Source of the DNA: Synaphobranchus kaupii
Taxonomy: Eukaryota > Chordata > Actinopteri > Anguilliformes > Synaphobranchidae
NCBI GenBank assembly: GCA_029718625.1
Contig: CM056376.1
Coordinates: forward strand, 29,888,726 to 29,952,725
Direction: 5' to 3'
DNA: 64,000 nucleotides
Both the position numbers and the translations under genes were made by a program. The notes below the pieces were generated by a model, which was given only the letters and a program-made list of their open reading frames with translations, was not told the origin of the DNA and searched no databases. This document shows, piece by piece, positions 1 to 61,440 of this stretch (the stretch's first letter is position 1; the number at the start of each line of letters is the position of its first letter).

Positions 1-2398
1 CGTTTCCTATTAGTAAGAACCAGAAATGCAGCGACCGAAATCTCTATACCTTTACCGACTTCGTATGCCAACATAGCAAAGACAATCTCGAAGTGCGGAA
101 ATGCGGACGTCCTGAGGTATTTATAGCCCGCAGGAAACGCAAAACAGGTGAAGGGAACAATTGTCGGGAAAGGCGCGAAAACCGGAATGGAGGCGGAAAA
201 AATCCGATAGTGTCTTGACGACGCCAAAAAGGAAACCAAAAACTTCGAAAAGCAAAGGCTGCAAATAACCATGACATATATACATCCTTTGGCTGCTTTG
301 TTCAGTTTGTAAACTTTCTGAAATGTCAAATGTAAAACAGAAATACTAGCAGACTGATTTTTATTTTATTGAGCACCCTGTTGTGTTACGCAAGCGTTGC
401 AACTATGGCAGCTGAGAAGGCCGTTCTTTGCTTTCCTTTGGAAGACTTCGAGACTGTGTTACGATCTATATGAGCTAATTATTATTATTATTATGAGCAT
501 TAGGCCAATCATTATTGCTGATCACTGTTGTGATATGATATTGTAATATTTACCATTACGGTATATACTTAGAGGAGTAGAGTGGAGTAGAAAAGTTTAT
601 GAAAGTGTCACTCCACAATGGTACATATATGTCTTCTAAAGACAAATATGTCTTCTAATGTCTTCAATTGTTGCATACACCAAGCTGCAGTAGACACATT
701 TGTAAAGGACTTTAGTTGGATCCATTGTGCACACTCCCTTTTTAATACGGTGGGGTTTAGGCCTACACATCGCTGCTGATTGGGTAACACCTCTGACACA
801 CCCACCAAACGAGAGAAAACTACCTCAAAGCCCGTTGCACACCGTTTCACACCGTTTCGAGGAAACATGTCGTTCAACCCGGAAACCGTAGCAAAACGGT
901 GCACACCGTTTTCAGATTGAACGTGGCCCAGGTGTTATGAACTGGAGGATCATTCACATCCAAACATTAGTCTGTCCATCTTTATTTTGGTATAGCGCCA
1001 TCTACAAACAGGCTGCCACAACAACAGGCACGTCACCATGGAAACAGGAAAACCCCAACTGAGCCAATTTCAGAGAAACTATAAAGCGATGCCCTGACCC
1101 CTGACCTGTTTGAAAGTGATGAAGCAGAACTCCTGTAAAATTGTGGGATGGTAAACAGGTGTGCAGGTGAAAGGGTGACCAAGTGACTCAGCTTTACATG
1201 CTGAGATGCTTCCAAAGGCTGTGAATAACAGCAGGCTAATGCTCCGATCACATAGGACATGCTTTGCACACTTGGAAACGCGAGGTGCACTACCTGTATT
1301 TATTTTATGAAGCCTACTCTGAAATAGGTGCTGGAGGTATCTTTTTTGCTGCTGCTAGGCAACCGAAATCCGGTCCTGTCAATCACTTGGCTAACATTGT
1401 TAAGGGCATTAGCTAACTAATTTCACAAATTGTACATTTTGTTTCTTTATTTGTCTTTTATATACCATGGATAAGCGGAGAGCACTTGCTTTTTCTCTTT
1501 TGGAGAGTGAATGACAAAAACAAATGAGTGTTGGAAAAACAAAAAGAAGAGAAAAAAATGACAGTGACGTAGGGCGCTTTTTTCCTCGGAGCGCATCAAA
1601 GTAGGATCATTTGAGCTCTGTGCGCACCAAGGGCTTGATTTACTAAGACCTTTACTGTGTGCAAAACATGGCTAATGAGGCTGACCCCCCACCCTTGATG
1701 ATGAGCAGGGAGGGGGTACATTTTGGCAGCAGTTCTGAAGTCTGAAGCCAAATTGGTAGCGTTCCCTGGCTAACCTGGGCCACCACCACGCCCCCAGGCG
1801 TTCGCCCACTGTACTGTGGAACTTTCTAATGCGGCAAAATGAGGGGGAGCATTTAAGAAATTTAAACTGTGCGAAGCGCTAAATTCCTAAATGGTTTGTG
1901 GTTAGCTGCATTATGTGGTGTTATGTAAAACAGGTGTGTCATGGCGAGGCATCACTGTTTGATTGACAGGTGCTCCTCCTGAAGCTAGTCAGGTGTTACA
2001 TGCGTTACCATGATGATGACTGACATGTCCACAGAGGGAACGCCGGCGATTCCAGTTATACCTGTTTGGCCAGCACACCGGCATGTCATTCTAGAAACAT
2101 GTGGCCCTGCAACAAAGGAGCCATCATGAGAACTGCGTGTTGAAAGACAGGCAACAATACGTTCCAGTTTTTTACCTCCAACAGAGTCCGGCAGAGTCTC
2201 TTTAAGCCTCAACATCACTCTGGACTCCTCCCTATTAGTGTCAGTTCCCAGAGCACAAAATAAGGGAACCAGTATTTTAGCGATACAGTGTATACTTAAA
2301 AACCTTCTCAGTGAAGTTTTTAAATATTCTTTTAAGAAACCCTTAAAAGCCTGCTGCACTGTGTTGTATATTGTAGTTAGTGCTACATTTAGGTATTA

Positions 2399-2434
2399 GC
2401 AGATGTGTTTATCAAGAGTGATAAACACATCTGC
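2399..2434. repeat. Perfect 16-bp hairpin with 4-nt loop
   Basis: Bases 2399-2414 are the exact reverse complement of 2419-2434, with loop AGAG between them. No transposon ends or protein-coding context explain it. It sits directly before an SINE-like copy. Confidence 0.85.
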
Positions 2435-2439
2435 TTTAT

Positions 2440-2600
2440 TTATTTTTTTTACATACATTTCATTTATACAGCTGGATATTTTACTAAAGCAATTCGGGTT
2501 AAGGACCTTTAGCTCAAGGATACAATGGCTGTGCCCCACACATGGGACTGGAACATGCAACCTCTGAGTCACAGTCACAAGTTTTCCAGGTAAACAGCCT
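2440..2600 (-). repeat. tRNA-derived SINE-like copy, reversed
   Basis: The stretch includes a reversed version of a sequence that recurs in the window near 3780, 7423, 10746, 42635 and 55860. The shared core reads, in this orientation, as 'AGCTCAAGG.TACAATGGC' followed by a reversed B-box-like block. In fish such repeats have a tRNA-like head and a 'GGATAAAAGCGTCTGCTAAATG' type tail. Family assignment is from general knowledge of fish SINEs, not a search. Confidence 0.45.
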
Positions 2601-3616
2601 ATAATATACTGCCGGTATGCAGAATGCCCTGACAACCCCATAACTGTGCAGATTGTGAACCTGCAATTGCGATCGTCTTTGAAGTGTGTTATAAGAAAAC
2701 TAAAAGTGTCACATGTGACCTGTGATCTCATTTAACCTGTTCACATCCGTTTGTTCCTGCTCACCTCATTATGCGGTTGAATAATTTTTTGATTTCGACC
2801 AGACTGATCGACTGAAAGCCATGTCTGCAAGCGGACTCATATCCAAACCCGCTGAGGCATGTAGTGCGCGAAACATCACGCAACTAGTGTCTAAACTCGT
2901 GCAAAAATGCAATTTAATTGTGTGTCACCTGCAAAGGTGAGGAATTATCTGAGGCAGGAAGGTTTTTGAGACCTGGACATTAGTACTTGGGTTTGAGTTG
3001 GACAGAGCATTTATGGTCACAAAAACCGAGGTAGAAAAACACATTTCATTTGAAGTTCCCCAATGAAAAAGGTCCCTGAGTTTCCTGCAGAAATATAAGG
3101 TATTACTGTTTTTCCAACTGTGTGTCACAGATCGGATAATCGGCGGCTGTTGACACTTGATGATGGAATTTCAGATTGCAGAACATTTTGCAATTTTTCT
3201 GCGGGTCTGTGGCTGTGTCAATGGAGATGTCGGCTTGCAAACGTGACCAGAACAATGGAGGATAGAGGCTTGCCATCGCTGATGTCACAGAGGGTGTGAA
3301 AATAATACTAAAGAACATTCCGGAAAGAAAGGGAGACTGTGTAGCACAGGCTATGTCTGCATAAAGTTTAAAATATACACTGGAGGAGGCAGAATATTCT
3401 TTGGTTTGGAGAGCACAAGAGGGTAAGATAGCACATTGTCTGTTTCGAACTGACAAAACTGTGAGACTGTCAAAGCCTGGCCTGGCCCTGCAGGAGATCA
3501 CAGGATTCAGGGCCTGTGTGGTTGCCCTACACTGTCCCCTGCTGGCCTGGATGGCTGGCTGGCAGGATATCCTGTTCCAGAAAAGCCAACCTCCCTTCCC
3601 TCCAGTCACAAAACCT

Positions 3617-3664
3617 TACACACACACACACACACTCTCATACACACACACACTCACACACACG
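3617..3664. repeat. CA microsatellite
   Basis: An interrupted (CA)n tract with TCATA and CTCA interruptions. Simple repeat; the open frames across it are not genes. Confidence 0.9.
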
Positions 3665-3779
3665 CATAGACCACAGGGAACTTCCCGTCCCTCCAGTCAC
3701 AAAACCCGTTGTTTGCTTTGCTGTTTGCAGCAGGGATTTGGTCAAATATTGAATGGAATAAGTAGACACTTACCCAGAA

Positions 3780-3892
3780 TAACTTTTTACACAGTATCCA
3801 TGTTTACTAAAGCAATGCAGGTGAACCACGTTTAGCTCAAGGGTACAATGGCCGTGTCTCACCTGGGAATCAAACCTGCAACCATTCCCTTT
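3780..3892 (-). repeat. tRNA-derived SINE-like copy, reversed
   Basis: Same family as at 2440-2600. It contains the reversed B-box-like motif near 3868-3890 and the 'CTCAAGGGTACAATGGCC' block near 3835-3852. Confidence 0.45.
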
Positions 3893-4977
3893 TAAAAAAA
3901 TGAATAAATCTGGCACCCAACCTGGGGCTCAGCATATCCAATTCTCACCCCAATTTGGAATATCTTATCATCTTTTACCACGGCCGCGTTCATGCCCGAA
4001 GCCCACTGCCATTTGGGATAGTGTAGAAATCCATGGTTCTCCTTCAAAACACACAGTGTCACCAGCTGCTTCTTTTCACACCACAGACTAAGCTTTAAGT
4101 AAGGAAGATCTTTCATATGTGGCTTTAACATGCAGTCCAGTGTCACCCTATAGAGCTACCAGCCACAGTCTGGCACGTTCTGTATTCCATCCAAGGCCAC
4201 AAGGCTCATCTGTGCGCCACAACGTGACTAGCCCTGTTCCCAAAACATTATACTTCACTTCCACCCTGTACCGCTTCCCGATATTTACCAGCATACACCC
4301 TCTGGAATGACTCATGGTTTAGCGGTCTACACCCTCCAGTCTCTACAGAAAAAGGCACAAACATTTGTTCAAGCTGCTTGCTTCTTTGAGAACATTGTGT
4401 TGGTGTCACTTCACTTTACAGCAAATTAATCCTGATAACCTGCACATTCATTTTGGCAGCTTGTGTGCAGATTGTGTGGTTTTCTGCTTGCCTGTATGAA
4501 AACACGCTTGTGTGCAAATGCCCTGGCCCTGTAATACCTACCAAAAAAATATGCACGTGTTTACCTCAGAGTTCAACAGCTCACTCGGGTACTGAGGAAA
4601 CTCACTCAGGATCTTTAGTGACACCAGTCAATCAGGATCTTTAGTGACACCTGTCAATCAGGTTCGTTAATGATACCTGTCATTTGGCATGTTTAGTGTG
4701 CAGTGGTCAGCTGTGAGTGTGAAACAGCCGCTCTAGAGGCGGATTTGAGATACTTGACATTAGGTGTGTGTTTGGATGTGCAAACATAAAAGGCTGGCCG
4801 TCTTCCCACAATGCACTGTTGAAAGTTGGCTCTGCTTTCGCATGCCAGCTGTGTCTCTCCATTCAAGAGTGAACATCTCTCTCTCCACTGAGGGGAAGTT
4901 CCTGCTGATGGACTGACTTGATCATCTTGTTCTGTCTACTGTCTTTGTTCATGACTCGCCTGCTTTTCACTCCCCAG

Positions 4978-9442
<4,465 letters not shown>

Positions 9443-10730
9443 GGGGGGGTCACTAGGGCAACGCCATGGCAACACACAATACCACCCCCAAGGACTCTGT
9501 GACTGACGGACCACTCGCTAGGTTGCCGCAGGCCTGGGAAGCTAACCTTGTCTTTGAGGGCGGAGCCTCTTCTTAAAGGGGCAGCACCGTCTTGCCGCCA
9601 GCAGCAGAACTACGGCAACTTCTATATCACTGCGGTGACCACCAGCTGGAGCAGAGACAGACTGGGGAATTACACTGAAAGGAAAAAATCGGTGCAAAAA
9701 CAGGATATGAATGTGCACCTGGCAACTGTGCCAAACCTTTGTTGCTATAGTGCCTGCCTTTGTTGAGTCAGGGCGCTATAGTTTCATAGTTTCATGAACA
9801 TCAGACCAAGAAGCTGTATGATTGCTGTTTTTCTTACTTAGATTATTATAATTGAGAAAGAATGTGAACAATATCTTGTTTCATGGAGGGCCCGGTCCAT
9901 TCCTGTGTACTTTTAAAAAAATGTTTTACAGACCGTTATTTTAAAGAATGGGAAGTGGACGAGTAGGGAAGCATAAATCACACAGTCAGTTTTCTCATGC
10001 TGTGAGTTCAAGGGACTTTTTACCAACTGTATCTGGTCAGCTACAGATGTCACCAGAAAGAGGAAATGCAGCCCACGTCATTGCTAATATCGTCGCTTTG
10101 GATAAAAGCGTCTGCTAAATGAATGTAATGTAATGTAATGTAATGTAATATAGCGAGGGGCCTTAGCTTACTTGTGCTAGCGTACGCCTGCACACAGCTA
10201 GACACCCCAGGGCATAAACAGTGATCCTTAACTGTTGGGATCCTTTGAGCAGAGGAGGAAACTAGGTCAGTTTGCCTCATTATCGCAGTGGGAAATGAAA
10301 AAGGACGCGGGCTTTTTGTTCGGCCCAGACCCAGTTTACCACACCAGCTGCCACTTTGACCCTTTTTCAGAAATTTTGACCTGTATCATTGCCATCAAAC
10401 AAGTATGGAATGTCTTTGATTTGGGTTTCCAAATGAGTGCTGTTAAATATGACTGGAGTTGTGAGAGAATGATGTGCAGATTTGACATTGTTTGTTTAGC
10501 ATTCCGTCTGTTACTCTTATGTAGCGAATGTTTGCCCTGCGTTCTCATATTGTAACTTTTTTTAGTTTATTAGATTTTAATTGATGAGACAATGAATGCA
10601 TTTGATGTGTGTCAGCAATAGCTGTCCCACAATGCAATATAAACCAGTGGCAGCAGACTTACTGACTTTTTAAACCACCAGGTTAAATTTGTCATCATTT
10701 TTTTAAATGTGCTTTTTGACTGATAATAAA
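9443..10730 (+). other. Probable TMEM116 3'UTR with poly(A) signal
   Basis: No coding exon follows the stop. The first good AATAAA on this strand with downstream GT-rich context is at 10725-10730. The UTR would be about 1.3 kb and would contain an SINE tail near 10078-10150. Another site cannot be excluded. Confidence 0.45.
10070..10150 (+). repeat. SINE tail with TGTAA repeats
   Basis: Contains the fish SINE tail 'TTGGATAAAAGCGTCTGCTA' followed by four to five copies of ATGTA. No head is visible next to it, so it is a 5'-truncated copy. Confidence 0.65.
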
Positions 10731-10745
10731 TGTTTTACAGTACAT

Positions 10746-10930
10746 TGTAACAGGAACCTGATGTCCTTATCCAGAGCAACTCACACAGCTTACATTTTTA
10801 TGCACAATCCATTTATACTGCAGGATATTTACTGAAGCAGTTCAGACTAAGTACCTTTAGCTCAAGTGTACAACAGCAGTGACCCACCTAGGAATGAATC
10901 CTGCAAACCCAGCTCCAGAACATTACACTA
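10746..10930 (-). repeat. tRNA-derived SINE-like copy, reversed
   Basis: Reverse copy of the SINE-like family, with 'GATATTTACTGAAGCA' and 'GCTCAAGTGTACAACAGC' blocks. Confidence 0.45.
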
Positions 10931-11699
10931 AACCTTTATATATATTTTACATTTATTAACGACTAATTATTCAGTCCTGTGCTTTATTTGAATGTTGCTA
11001 TAGTGCTTTTTGTCGGTTATTAAATATTATATGAAATATAATTTCCATTTTTAATCCCCACTCACAATTTGTCTCACAGCAATTGTAGCAGTGCTCAAAT
11101 GCCACAATGATTTCAGATGAACCAATAATTATAAGTAATACTTTGTATTATATGAAGGATATAGCTACAGTACCTTGTATTTAGCATAGGTATGCCACTA
11201 CTGATGAATCAAACAAAGAAAAATCCAAGATCCAAGTCATGATTGTACTCAGCTACAATATCTCCATTCTGTGGGAACATGCTCTAACGGGGGGAGAGAG
11301 TAAAGGGCAGATATATGATGACATCATCTGACTGGTTAAGAAAAGGGGGTTAATAAGGTCACTTCCTACTTTGTGTCTGGTGACAGATTAGCCGCGCCAA
11401 CGTCACGCCGAGCATCACGGTGCTGCTTCAAAAGCATCCGAGCAATATCCATTAGTCCCAGTGCTCGTGTGAAATTAAAATCATATTAGGGTAATGGTCT
11501 GCGCTGACAATGAAAAACAACATGAAACATTTCACATGTAGTTTATGATCTGCGCTACAGGGAAGAAAACAGCTGTGCATTCCCCCTTCATTTGCAGTCT
11601 TCCATCGTGCACCAGTGTTTGATGGAAAGAGGTGGTAGTGTCGTCCAATGCTTATGGGACTGTGCAGTGGAACCCCAGCCCTTGAGCGAAGGGACTTAA
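10931..11699. other. Intergenic sequence, nothing recognised
   Basis: AT-rich sequence between TMEM116 and ACAD10. No gene, RNA or clear mobile element was recognised. Confidence 0.5.
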
Positions 11700-12262
11700 C
11701 CTGGGCTGCGTTCGGATCCGAAATTTATCCTTTCTTCCTGTCATGCCCTTCCCTTGCTTCAAGGAGGGAATCCCGAAAATGCCAGGCTGAAATATGGCAG
11801 CCACACCAAGTGGGATTCGGTTCCAATTTAAGAAAGGGTAGGGAGTAATTATATAAATAAAATTAGTAGGTTAATTATATTACCTCAGTTACCCTCACAA
11901 TGCAATGCTCCACGCAAGTGGGAGGTCACGTTTCAACTCTATGGGGTAGAATTCCTACACAGCAAAAATGTTGGTGTAAATCTAACACTGTTGGTGTACA
12001 TTTATCACCTTAGGGTGTACATTTAACACCCTGGGGTGTTTATATGAGACCACGGTCTCAAATGTACATATAGTGATTTTTGCTGTGTATATTGGTTGTG
12101 AGGGCCATTTTAGTTTTTTGTTTTGTTTCTCATCTATCCTCCCTTGCAGAGCACCTGTTAAGCTTGTTTGCTGCACATAGCAAATTACGTGACAAGATAG
12201 CTCACTCGAGGGAAGGGAGCAAGGAAGGGAACGTGTTAAGTTGGATCCGAACGCAGCCCTGG
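11700..12262. mobile_element. MITE with inverted ends (GGGCTGCGTTCGGATCC)
   Basis: The left end 'GGGCTGCGTTCGGATCC' near 11703 and the right end 'GGATCCGAACGCAGCCC' near 12243-12259 are inverted copies. The element is about 560 bp including a nested smaller MITE and has no coding capacity. Confidence 0.7.
11958..12087. mobile_element. Nested 130-bp MITE with TA flanks
   Basis: Ends CACAGCAAAAA and TTTTTGCTGTG are inverted copies, each flanked by TA (11956-11957 and 12088-12089). The inside carries degenerate 'GGTGTACATTTA.CACC' repeats. TA flanks point to a Tc1/mariner-type mobiliser. Confidence 0.7.
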
Positions 12263-12950
12263 TATCCTGGTACTCTTCAATTTACTCATTCCACATACAA
12301 CCAACAAGGTGTTGGCTATATGAAAGCCAGAAGCCAAGGTTGGTTTTCGTCCAGGTGAGTTGATTCAGTTTCACCTCTTGGATTCCACTGTAGTCCTTCA
12401 CATAACTAACGATAGTCTTTTTCCCATCGATTCATTTGACAGATGACCAGTTAGATATCAGCTAAGTCAAGGTTCCCTTTTTCCTCATTCAGGTTCAAAT
12501 CATTTTGTTCCAGCTCACTCCTGTTGTCATCACGGGACATAGGGTGACCTTTTCACCTTTTGATTAATTCTCAAAGAAACTCATTCAGCAGCACCATCCA
12601 TCCTCCTTACTGGATGAAAGGTGTCGGCTCCACTAACGCCGGAATCCATGGTTGTCTGAATCCGTTTCATTGCGTTTGAGCTCCACCACATGCTGGCTTT
12701 TCAGCGCGTTCGTCGACAGGTCCAGTCAGCTTTGTAAGACTGCCGACTTCACCAAAGCCAGAATCCCAGGTTGGATTTAACCCTTTGAAAAGCAGGTTTT
12801 TTTGGAATTCTAAGTCAGTGAGAACTCCATTCCTTTACCAGTAGTGATTGATACATCAGCATTAGAATGTTCAGTTATGAACATTCTAATCACATGTTTG
12901 TGATCTTACATGGGTTAATATCCAGTGCGTTCAGGCTCACATCACACTCT
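12263..12950. other. Intergenic sequence, one hairpin
   Basis: No gene recognised. At 12861-12890 a perfect 13-bp inverted repeat surrounds a GTTA loop. Confidence 0.5.
12861..12890. repeat. Perfect 13-bp hairpin with 4-nt loop
   Basis: ATTAGAATGTTCA at 12861-12873 is exactly inverted at 12878-12890. It is similar in size to the hairpin at 2399-2434 but unrelated in sequence. Confidence 0.85.
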
Positions 12951-13202
12951 TTAGTTCTCAGTGCAGCTCTGCTCAGTCTCACTAGCATCAGTTGAAGCCA
13001 GAGAGTATGGTTCCTCATCTCCAAGGTCCTGCTCAATGTCCTCAGGGAGGACACAGCAGTACAGGAAGGTCATCAACCGGAAGAAGGTGTGGGCCTCTCT
13101 CATCTTCCTCCTCTTCTCTGTCTTCCCCTTCTTTCTCTTGCCACAGGTCTTTTCCCCAGATGGTATCTGAGGCATCTCTGGGTCACTCTGTGTTTGCCCC
13201 AT
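12951..13202 (-). CDS. Small unrecognised ORF, possible exon
   Basis: 83 codons starting MGQTQSDPEMPQIP. I do not recognise it. The sequence has a lysine/arginine-rich stretch (KRKKGKTEKRRK), a hydrophobic 'FFRLMTFLYCCVL', and an acidic, serine-rich C-terminus. The composition looks coding, unlike the simple-repeat frames around it. Just upstream on this strand lies AAACTCCAG, which could be an acceptor and would make this a last exon. An N-terminal MGQ could be myristoylated, which is speculation. A fortuitous frame remains possible. Confidence 0.3.
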   Translation of the reverse strand: MGQTQSDPEMPQIPSGEKTCGKRKKGKTEKRRKMREAHTFFRLMTFLYCCVLPEDIEQDLGDEEPYSLASTDASETEQSCTEN

Positions 13203-14998
13203 GCCCTCTGGAGTTTTATTAAAGGATAAATATGCGATCAGTTACTCCAAGAAGCTAGTTAAATAAAGGCACAGTGAAAAGCACTTACAAATCAGTGTAA
13301 AGAGATAACTGAACAAAATCTTTATTGTAACCAGAATATACCTAGAAAATCAACAGGGTGGTAATAATGGTGCTTTAAAAATTTTTATTGTGACATCACA
13401 GAAAGCCCCTGTGACGCCCATGTTAGAGAACAATAATCTACCAATGCTGATCTGCCCTCTTCTGGTCACTGTAGCTAACTGCAGCAAATATCTAACAAGG
13501 CAGTTGAGGTCAAAGGCAAAATGACTTAAAAGTTTCATCATTTTTCCATTTTTGCTTATTTCCCCACTTTCTGCCTACATTACACATAAGCCAAAATATA
13601 ACAAGTGACTCATAGCTTACATTGAATTATAATTATGAGCTATATAGAACTACCTAATTTGGTTTTTATGTAAGTTATATGTTAGCTATATATTTAGGAT
13701 AGTTATATATCTGCATGCAATTGAAAGCATATGTTAATGAAAAAAGCTCCATATCAACTCAGTTTAGATTTTTTTTAAATCTCGATCTTTTCCCCTTGTG
13801 TATTGTGATGTTGTGATCCATGTGTCTAGTATAATTATCTAACTCCACATGATTGTGGCTTAACTTCCAATGATCTTAAAGGAAAAGTATTTTATGCATG
13901 GCTTCAAACATAATGTGTGGTAATTATTTTTATTTTTATGGACAATTTCAACAATATAAAAACAGGCAACAGGCAGTAATAAGGACCATACAAATTACAG
14001 ACTGCACAATACACACACTACATTATCAAAAAGAACATAACCTAAATCAATAAAATAAATAAAATGTAATATATGGTAAAAAGCCTTCCGCAACCATAGA
14101 TATCCGAGCACATAACTAAATCCTCCAGCTTTTCCACGTGACACAAGCCCATGAAGTCGTCCCTGATCACATGATCAGTGTTACTCAGTCAGTGTGCTCG
14201 CAATGTTTGCCGTGGTCATTGCACGTTCGGATTCAAAAGTGGGGCGAAGGTGACACCTAAATTGGGAAGGAAAGTTTTTGATTCAATGCCATCCCATCTT
14301 ACCACAAAAAAAGACAGCTAGCTAGAGAAGTAAGGTTATCTAATAGCCGAATATATGGTCCCGAAGAGACGCTAACCAGAGGTAAAATGATTGCAGCCGG
14401 CTCACCTTACTAACTAACGTTAACGTTACCTATCTAAGTTTAGCCAACTTTTATTTATCCACAACATACATAAGTCTAGCGATGTATTTATACTGTTGAA
14501 GAATGTCTTGGAGAAAACTTGTGTTGACAACGCGATGCGATCCAGGTCGGCTCTCTGAAATATGTAGTGTTTATTTGGATGTTAGCGAAGTTCTAGCTTA
14601 TTTATATCTATACAAATATCTGCTACCAGCGTAGCTTACTGATTTCTGGATTCTCATCATTACTGTTGTGAACAGAAGCGTATCCATATTTATCTACAAG
14701 CATGTACAAGCACAACTACTTCAAGTAGCCTACTTATTATATTAATTTTCAGTGTAACGTTATTGTATCCGTTTTTTTTTAAAGAAAAACTTGATTATGA
14801 GGATTGGGTATATAGTTACTTGTGTGCATAAATTTAATGTTTAGTGGCTACCAAATTTGTGCGTTCATTGAGGCAAACGTTCAATTTGCAATCTATTCAA
14901 CATGTCAGATACTGTCACAGGCCTACCCATGTGTATCAGAGATTATATATTTTTCTTCGCTGGGATTACTTTAACTGTTTCATTTATGTAATATCTTA
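13203..14998. other. Intergenic sequence before ACAD10
   Basis: AT-rich sequence with no gene recognised up to about 14100. The last 900 bases probably hold the ACAD10 promoter and 5'UTR, entered separately. Confidence 0.5.
14131..14381 (+). promoter_or_regulatory. Candidate ACAD10 promoter and 5'UTR exon
   Basis: Upstream of the first coding exon are an E-box CACGTG (14135-14140) and a palindrome CTGATCACATGATCAG (14164-14179). A plausible untranslated exon ends at 14381 before GTAAAA, and the coding exon has an acceptor at 14998-14999 (CTTAG). This would put an intron of about 620 bases in the 5'UTR. No TATA box stands out. This is inference from motifs only. Confidence 0.35.
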
Positions 14999-15010
14999 GG
15001 GTGTGTCACT

Positions 15011-58788
<43,778 letters not shown>

Positions 58789-61440
58789 CTTCAGACCACC
58801 TGTTATGCTGCGTTCACGTCATATGGGAGAGCTGGTAACTACGAGCTAGCTTTCCGGCAAACTTTTACTTAAACCATATTTTTTGTGAACTCTGAGACCC
58901 TCCCCAAATCTCTGGTGATCTTGGCGTTAAACGGATTCATCCGAGGTCAGCGTGTGAATGCTTCCAAGTTGTTGCGAGCAAACAAGTCTTTCAAAATGTA
59001 ATTCCCATATGACGTGAATGCAGCATTAGTCCACCATCACAGTCTCACGCACTTGTTAGTCCACCATCACGGGTTCATGCACTTGCCATGAAAAGACAGC
59101 ACTCATAACTACAGAAGGCTTTGGACCAAGAACCTCCAGCAAATGTATGATGTAATCAGAGCGTACCTAAAGCAGTCTGACCAGACCTGGGTCAGATTCA
59201 TTATATTAAATACCCTTTAGACATAATAGCATTTCCTGAAGGTTACTTACATTTTTTTTAAATGGCTGTTTTCAACAATTCATAACTAAATTCAAATGTC
59301 AAACGCAGGCTGTGTTTGGTTTGTATATATTTTGTAATACAATATGTTTTCACAATGTAAATAAACATCATAAATGTCAAAATTAATCTTTTGTTAATGT
59401 CATGATTTTTTTTTTTTTTATCATGTGTAACCTACGCAATGACAGGAATACCTGTGCTTGCCCAGGCACAGTCTGTTTAATATCTAGGTACTAATAGAGC
59501 TTGGCTTAGGTTATTGCAATTAGACCACAGTAATATTTTAAAACTCACCCCAAACAACACACAACAATCTGTATTAGATGTGAACAAATAGCTGATTTGA
59601 TTCAATATTTGATGTCTCTCTTTTTCCTCACCCTCACTTTTAAAAACATTTAAAATTCTCTATTAAAAACATTTATAATCACCAGTATTAACTCCTTTGC
59701 GTAGAACTCAACTGAGACATTCGTTGCTACTGCAGTCAAACTATTAGTGGAAATCACAAACTCTGTTTTATCTTTATTGGTAGACGGTTCGTGACGATTT
59801 CTGCTGAATACGGAGTTACTAAGTGTCACTATTTCCCCTTAGCAAGTCCATTTAACAAGCAACCCCCACCTAGTCTATACCTACCCATGCGTGACATAGT
59901 GAGCAATAGCATCTATGTTTGAGTTCATGAATATATTCATTATATAAAATTAGAATAACGTCATAGCAACGAGATAAACCCAACAATAGCCTGATTGTAT
60001 GCCAGAAAAGCCGTGAAAAGCCCTGATCACTCAAATGCAAAATAAACTGTGAAAGTACTGTCTCATTCTACCATGTATTCTACTAGCAATATATGCTACT
60101 AAATGTTAAATGAATATACAATCCTACCATCGGTTTTACACATCGAGATGTTCCTTTCAAAATGCAGTGGTCATTTATTGCCTGGTACAATCAGTTTGAG
60201 AAATATACAACACTTTATACCGCTATTACACTATCTGAAATGTGGACGCGTAATACCCCCATGTCCTGTAAACCTGTCTCATTCATTACAGTTCATTTTG
60301 GTTTAATTGTCTGCTTTTTTATCCAATAGAGTACATTATAACCTTAGCAACGGTATATGTCAAGTCTTTTTCGGTGCTTTGAACAATTTTCTACAGCCCA
60401 GCGTAACGGCAGTTTTCGTTTTAACGGTCTAGTATTATGCAAGCTCTACAGAATACGCATAACGGAGGGGAGTTTCCCTTTTCCGATATGTAAGTATTTT
60501 TGCGTCTAAAATACCGTTGGTCTCGCTGGCTACATATGTACGTTTGTTTTTCCACTCGAGCACTGTCTTTCCAATATGTTTGATAGCCCTATTGTTATTT
60601 TCGCATTTTGAGTGCATTTCACATACTGTAGCCTAGTGCAATCGTTACTAAATGTATTTTTGATGTAGGCTACCGATGTTCATTGAAGATAGAACATTTG
60701 GCAGCATTTTGCAGATGGTGGAATACCATTTTATGTTCATGTTATCGTACATAATATAGGCTATGGCGTATAGCCTATACTTGTCTCTTAGGGCAAGACA
60801 AATGCTCATTCCAATTTACTGTGCGCTGATATGTGGTTGATTAAGGTAAAAAATTTCCTTGGAGTCATTATGAATAGGAAAATAAAAATTAAAAAAATAC
60901 AGAAAAATGCAATCCCAGGACAAAAGTATACATACGGTAGAGCAGAGGGACAAGTGATGTTTTATTGAGGTACAAGAGTGAATGATTAGGCAACATATTT
61001 AGGTGTATGTAACACTGTGATATCAATGTTTTTTATCTTAAGCCATCAGAAGGAGCAAATGTATAGGCCTATGCTTTATAATACAAGAATGAATAATTTT
61101 ATTCATTTTATGACATGTTTTGCATAGGGGTTTTGGACCCATAGATGTCTATCCCCCTATACTGATGAAAATATAGTAATCCCCACTTGGAAATTATGCA
61201 AAAGTGAGTTTTATGAGCCAAAACTGTTGATTTGTAGTTAAATATATCTTCTTTTTTTTATTTACAGCAGTGCACAATTTATCCATTTGGATAGATTTGG
61301 AGACACTAATGGACAACAGGGTACACTGCTATATTTTGCATCATAGACCTTTAGTAGTTCTGCATATCATCTTCAGATTTTGCAAAACTTGTGGACATGG
61401 AGTTTATGATCCAGGAAATGTATATATATATATATATATA
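58789..61440. other. Sequence downstream of ACAD10
   Basis: Probable ACAD10 3'UTR first, with AATAAA at 59360-59365 the best poly(A) signal. Beyond that the sequence is AT-rich and I recognise no gene on either strand. Confidence 0.5.

Larger units (their letters stand above)
1..4977. other. Non-coding stretch upstream of first visible TMEM116 exon
   Basis: I see no convincing exon here on either strand. Open frames are short and have no recognisable domain. The region holds two reverse-oriented SINE-like copies, a perfect hairpin, a CA microsatellite, and a short tandem duplication of about 36 bp near 4610-4690. TMEM116 in other vertebrates has upstream exons coding the first membrane segments. 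I looked for them here and did not find them, so this is most likely intron of TMEM116 or sequence between exons I failed to see. Confidence 0.5.
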
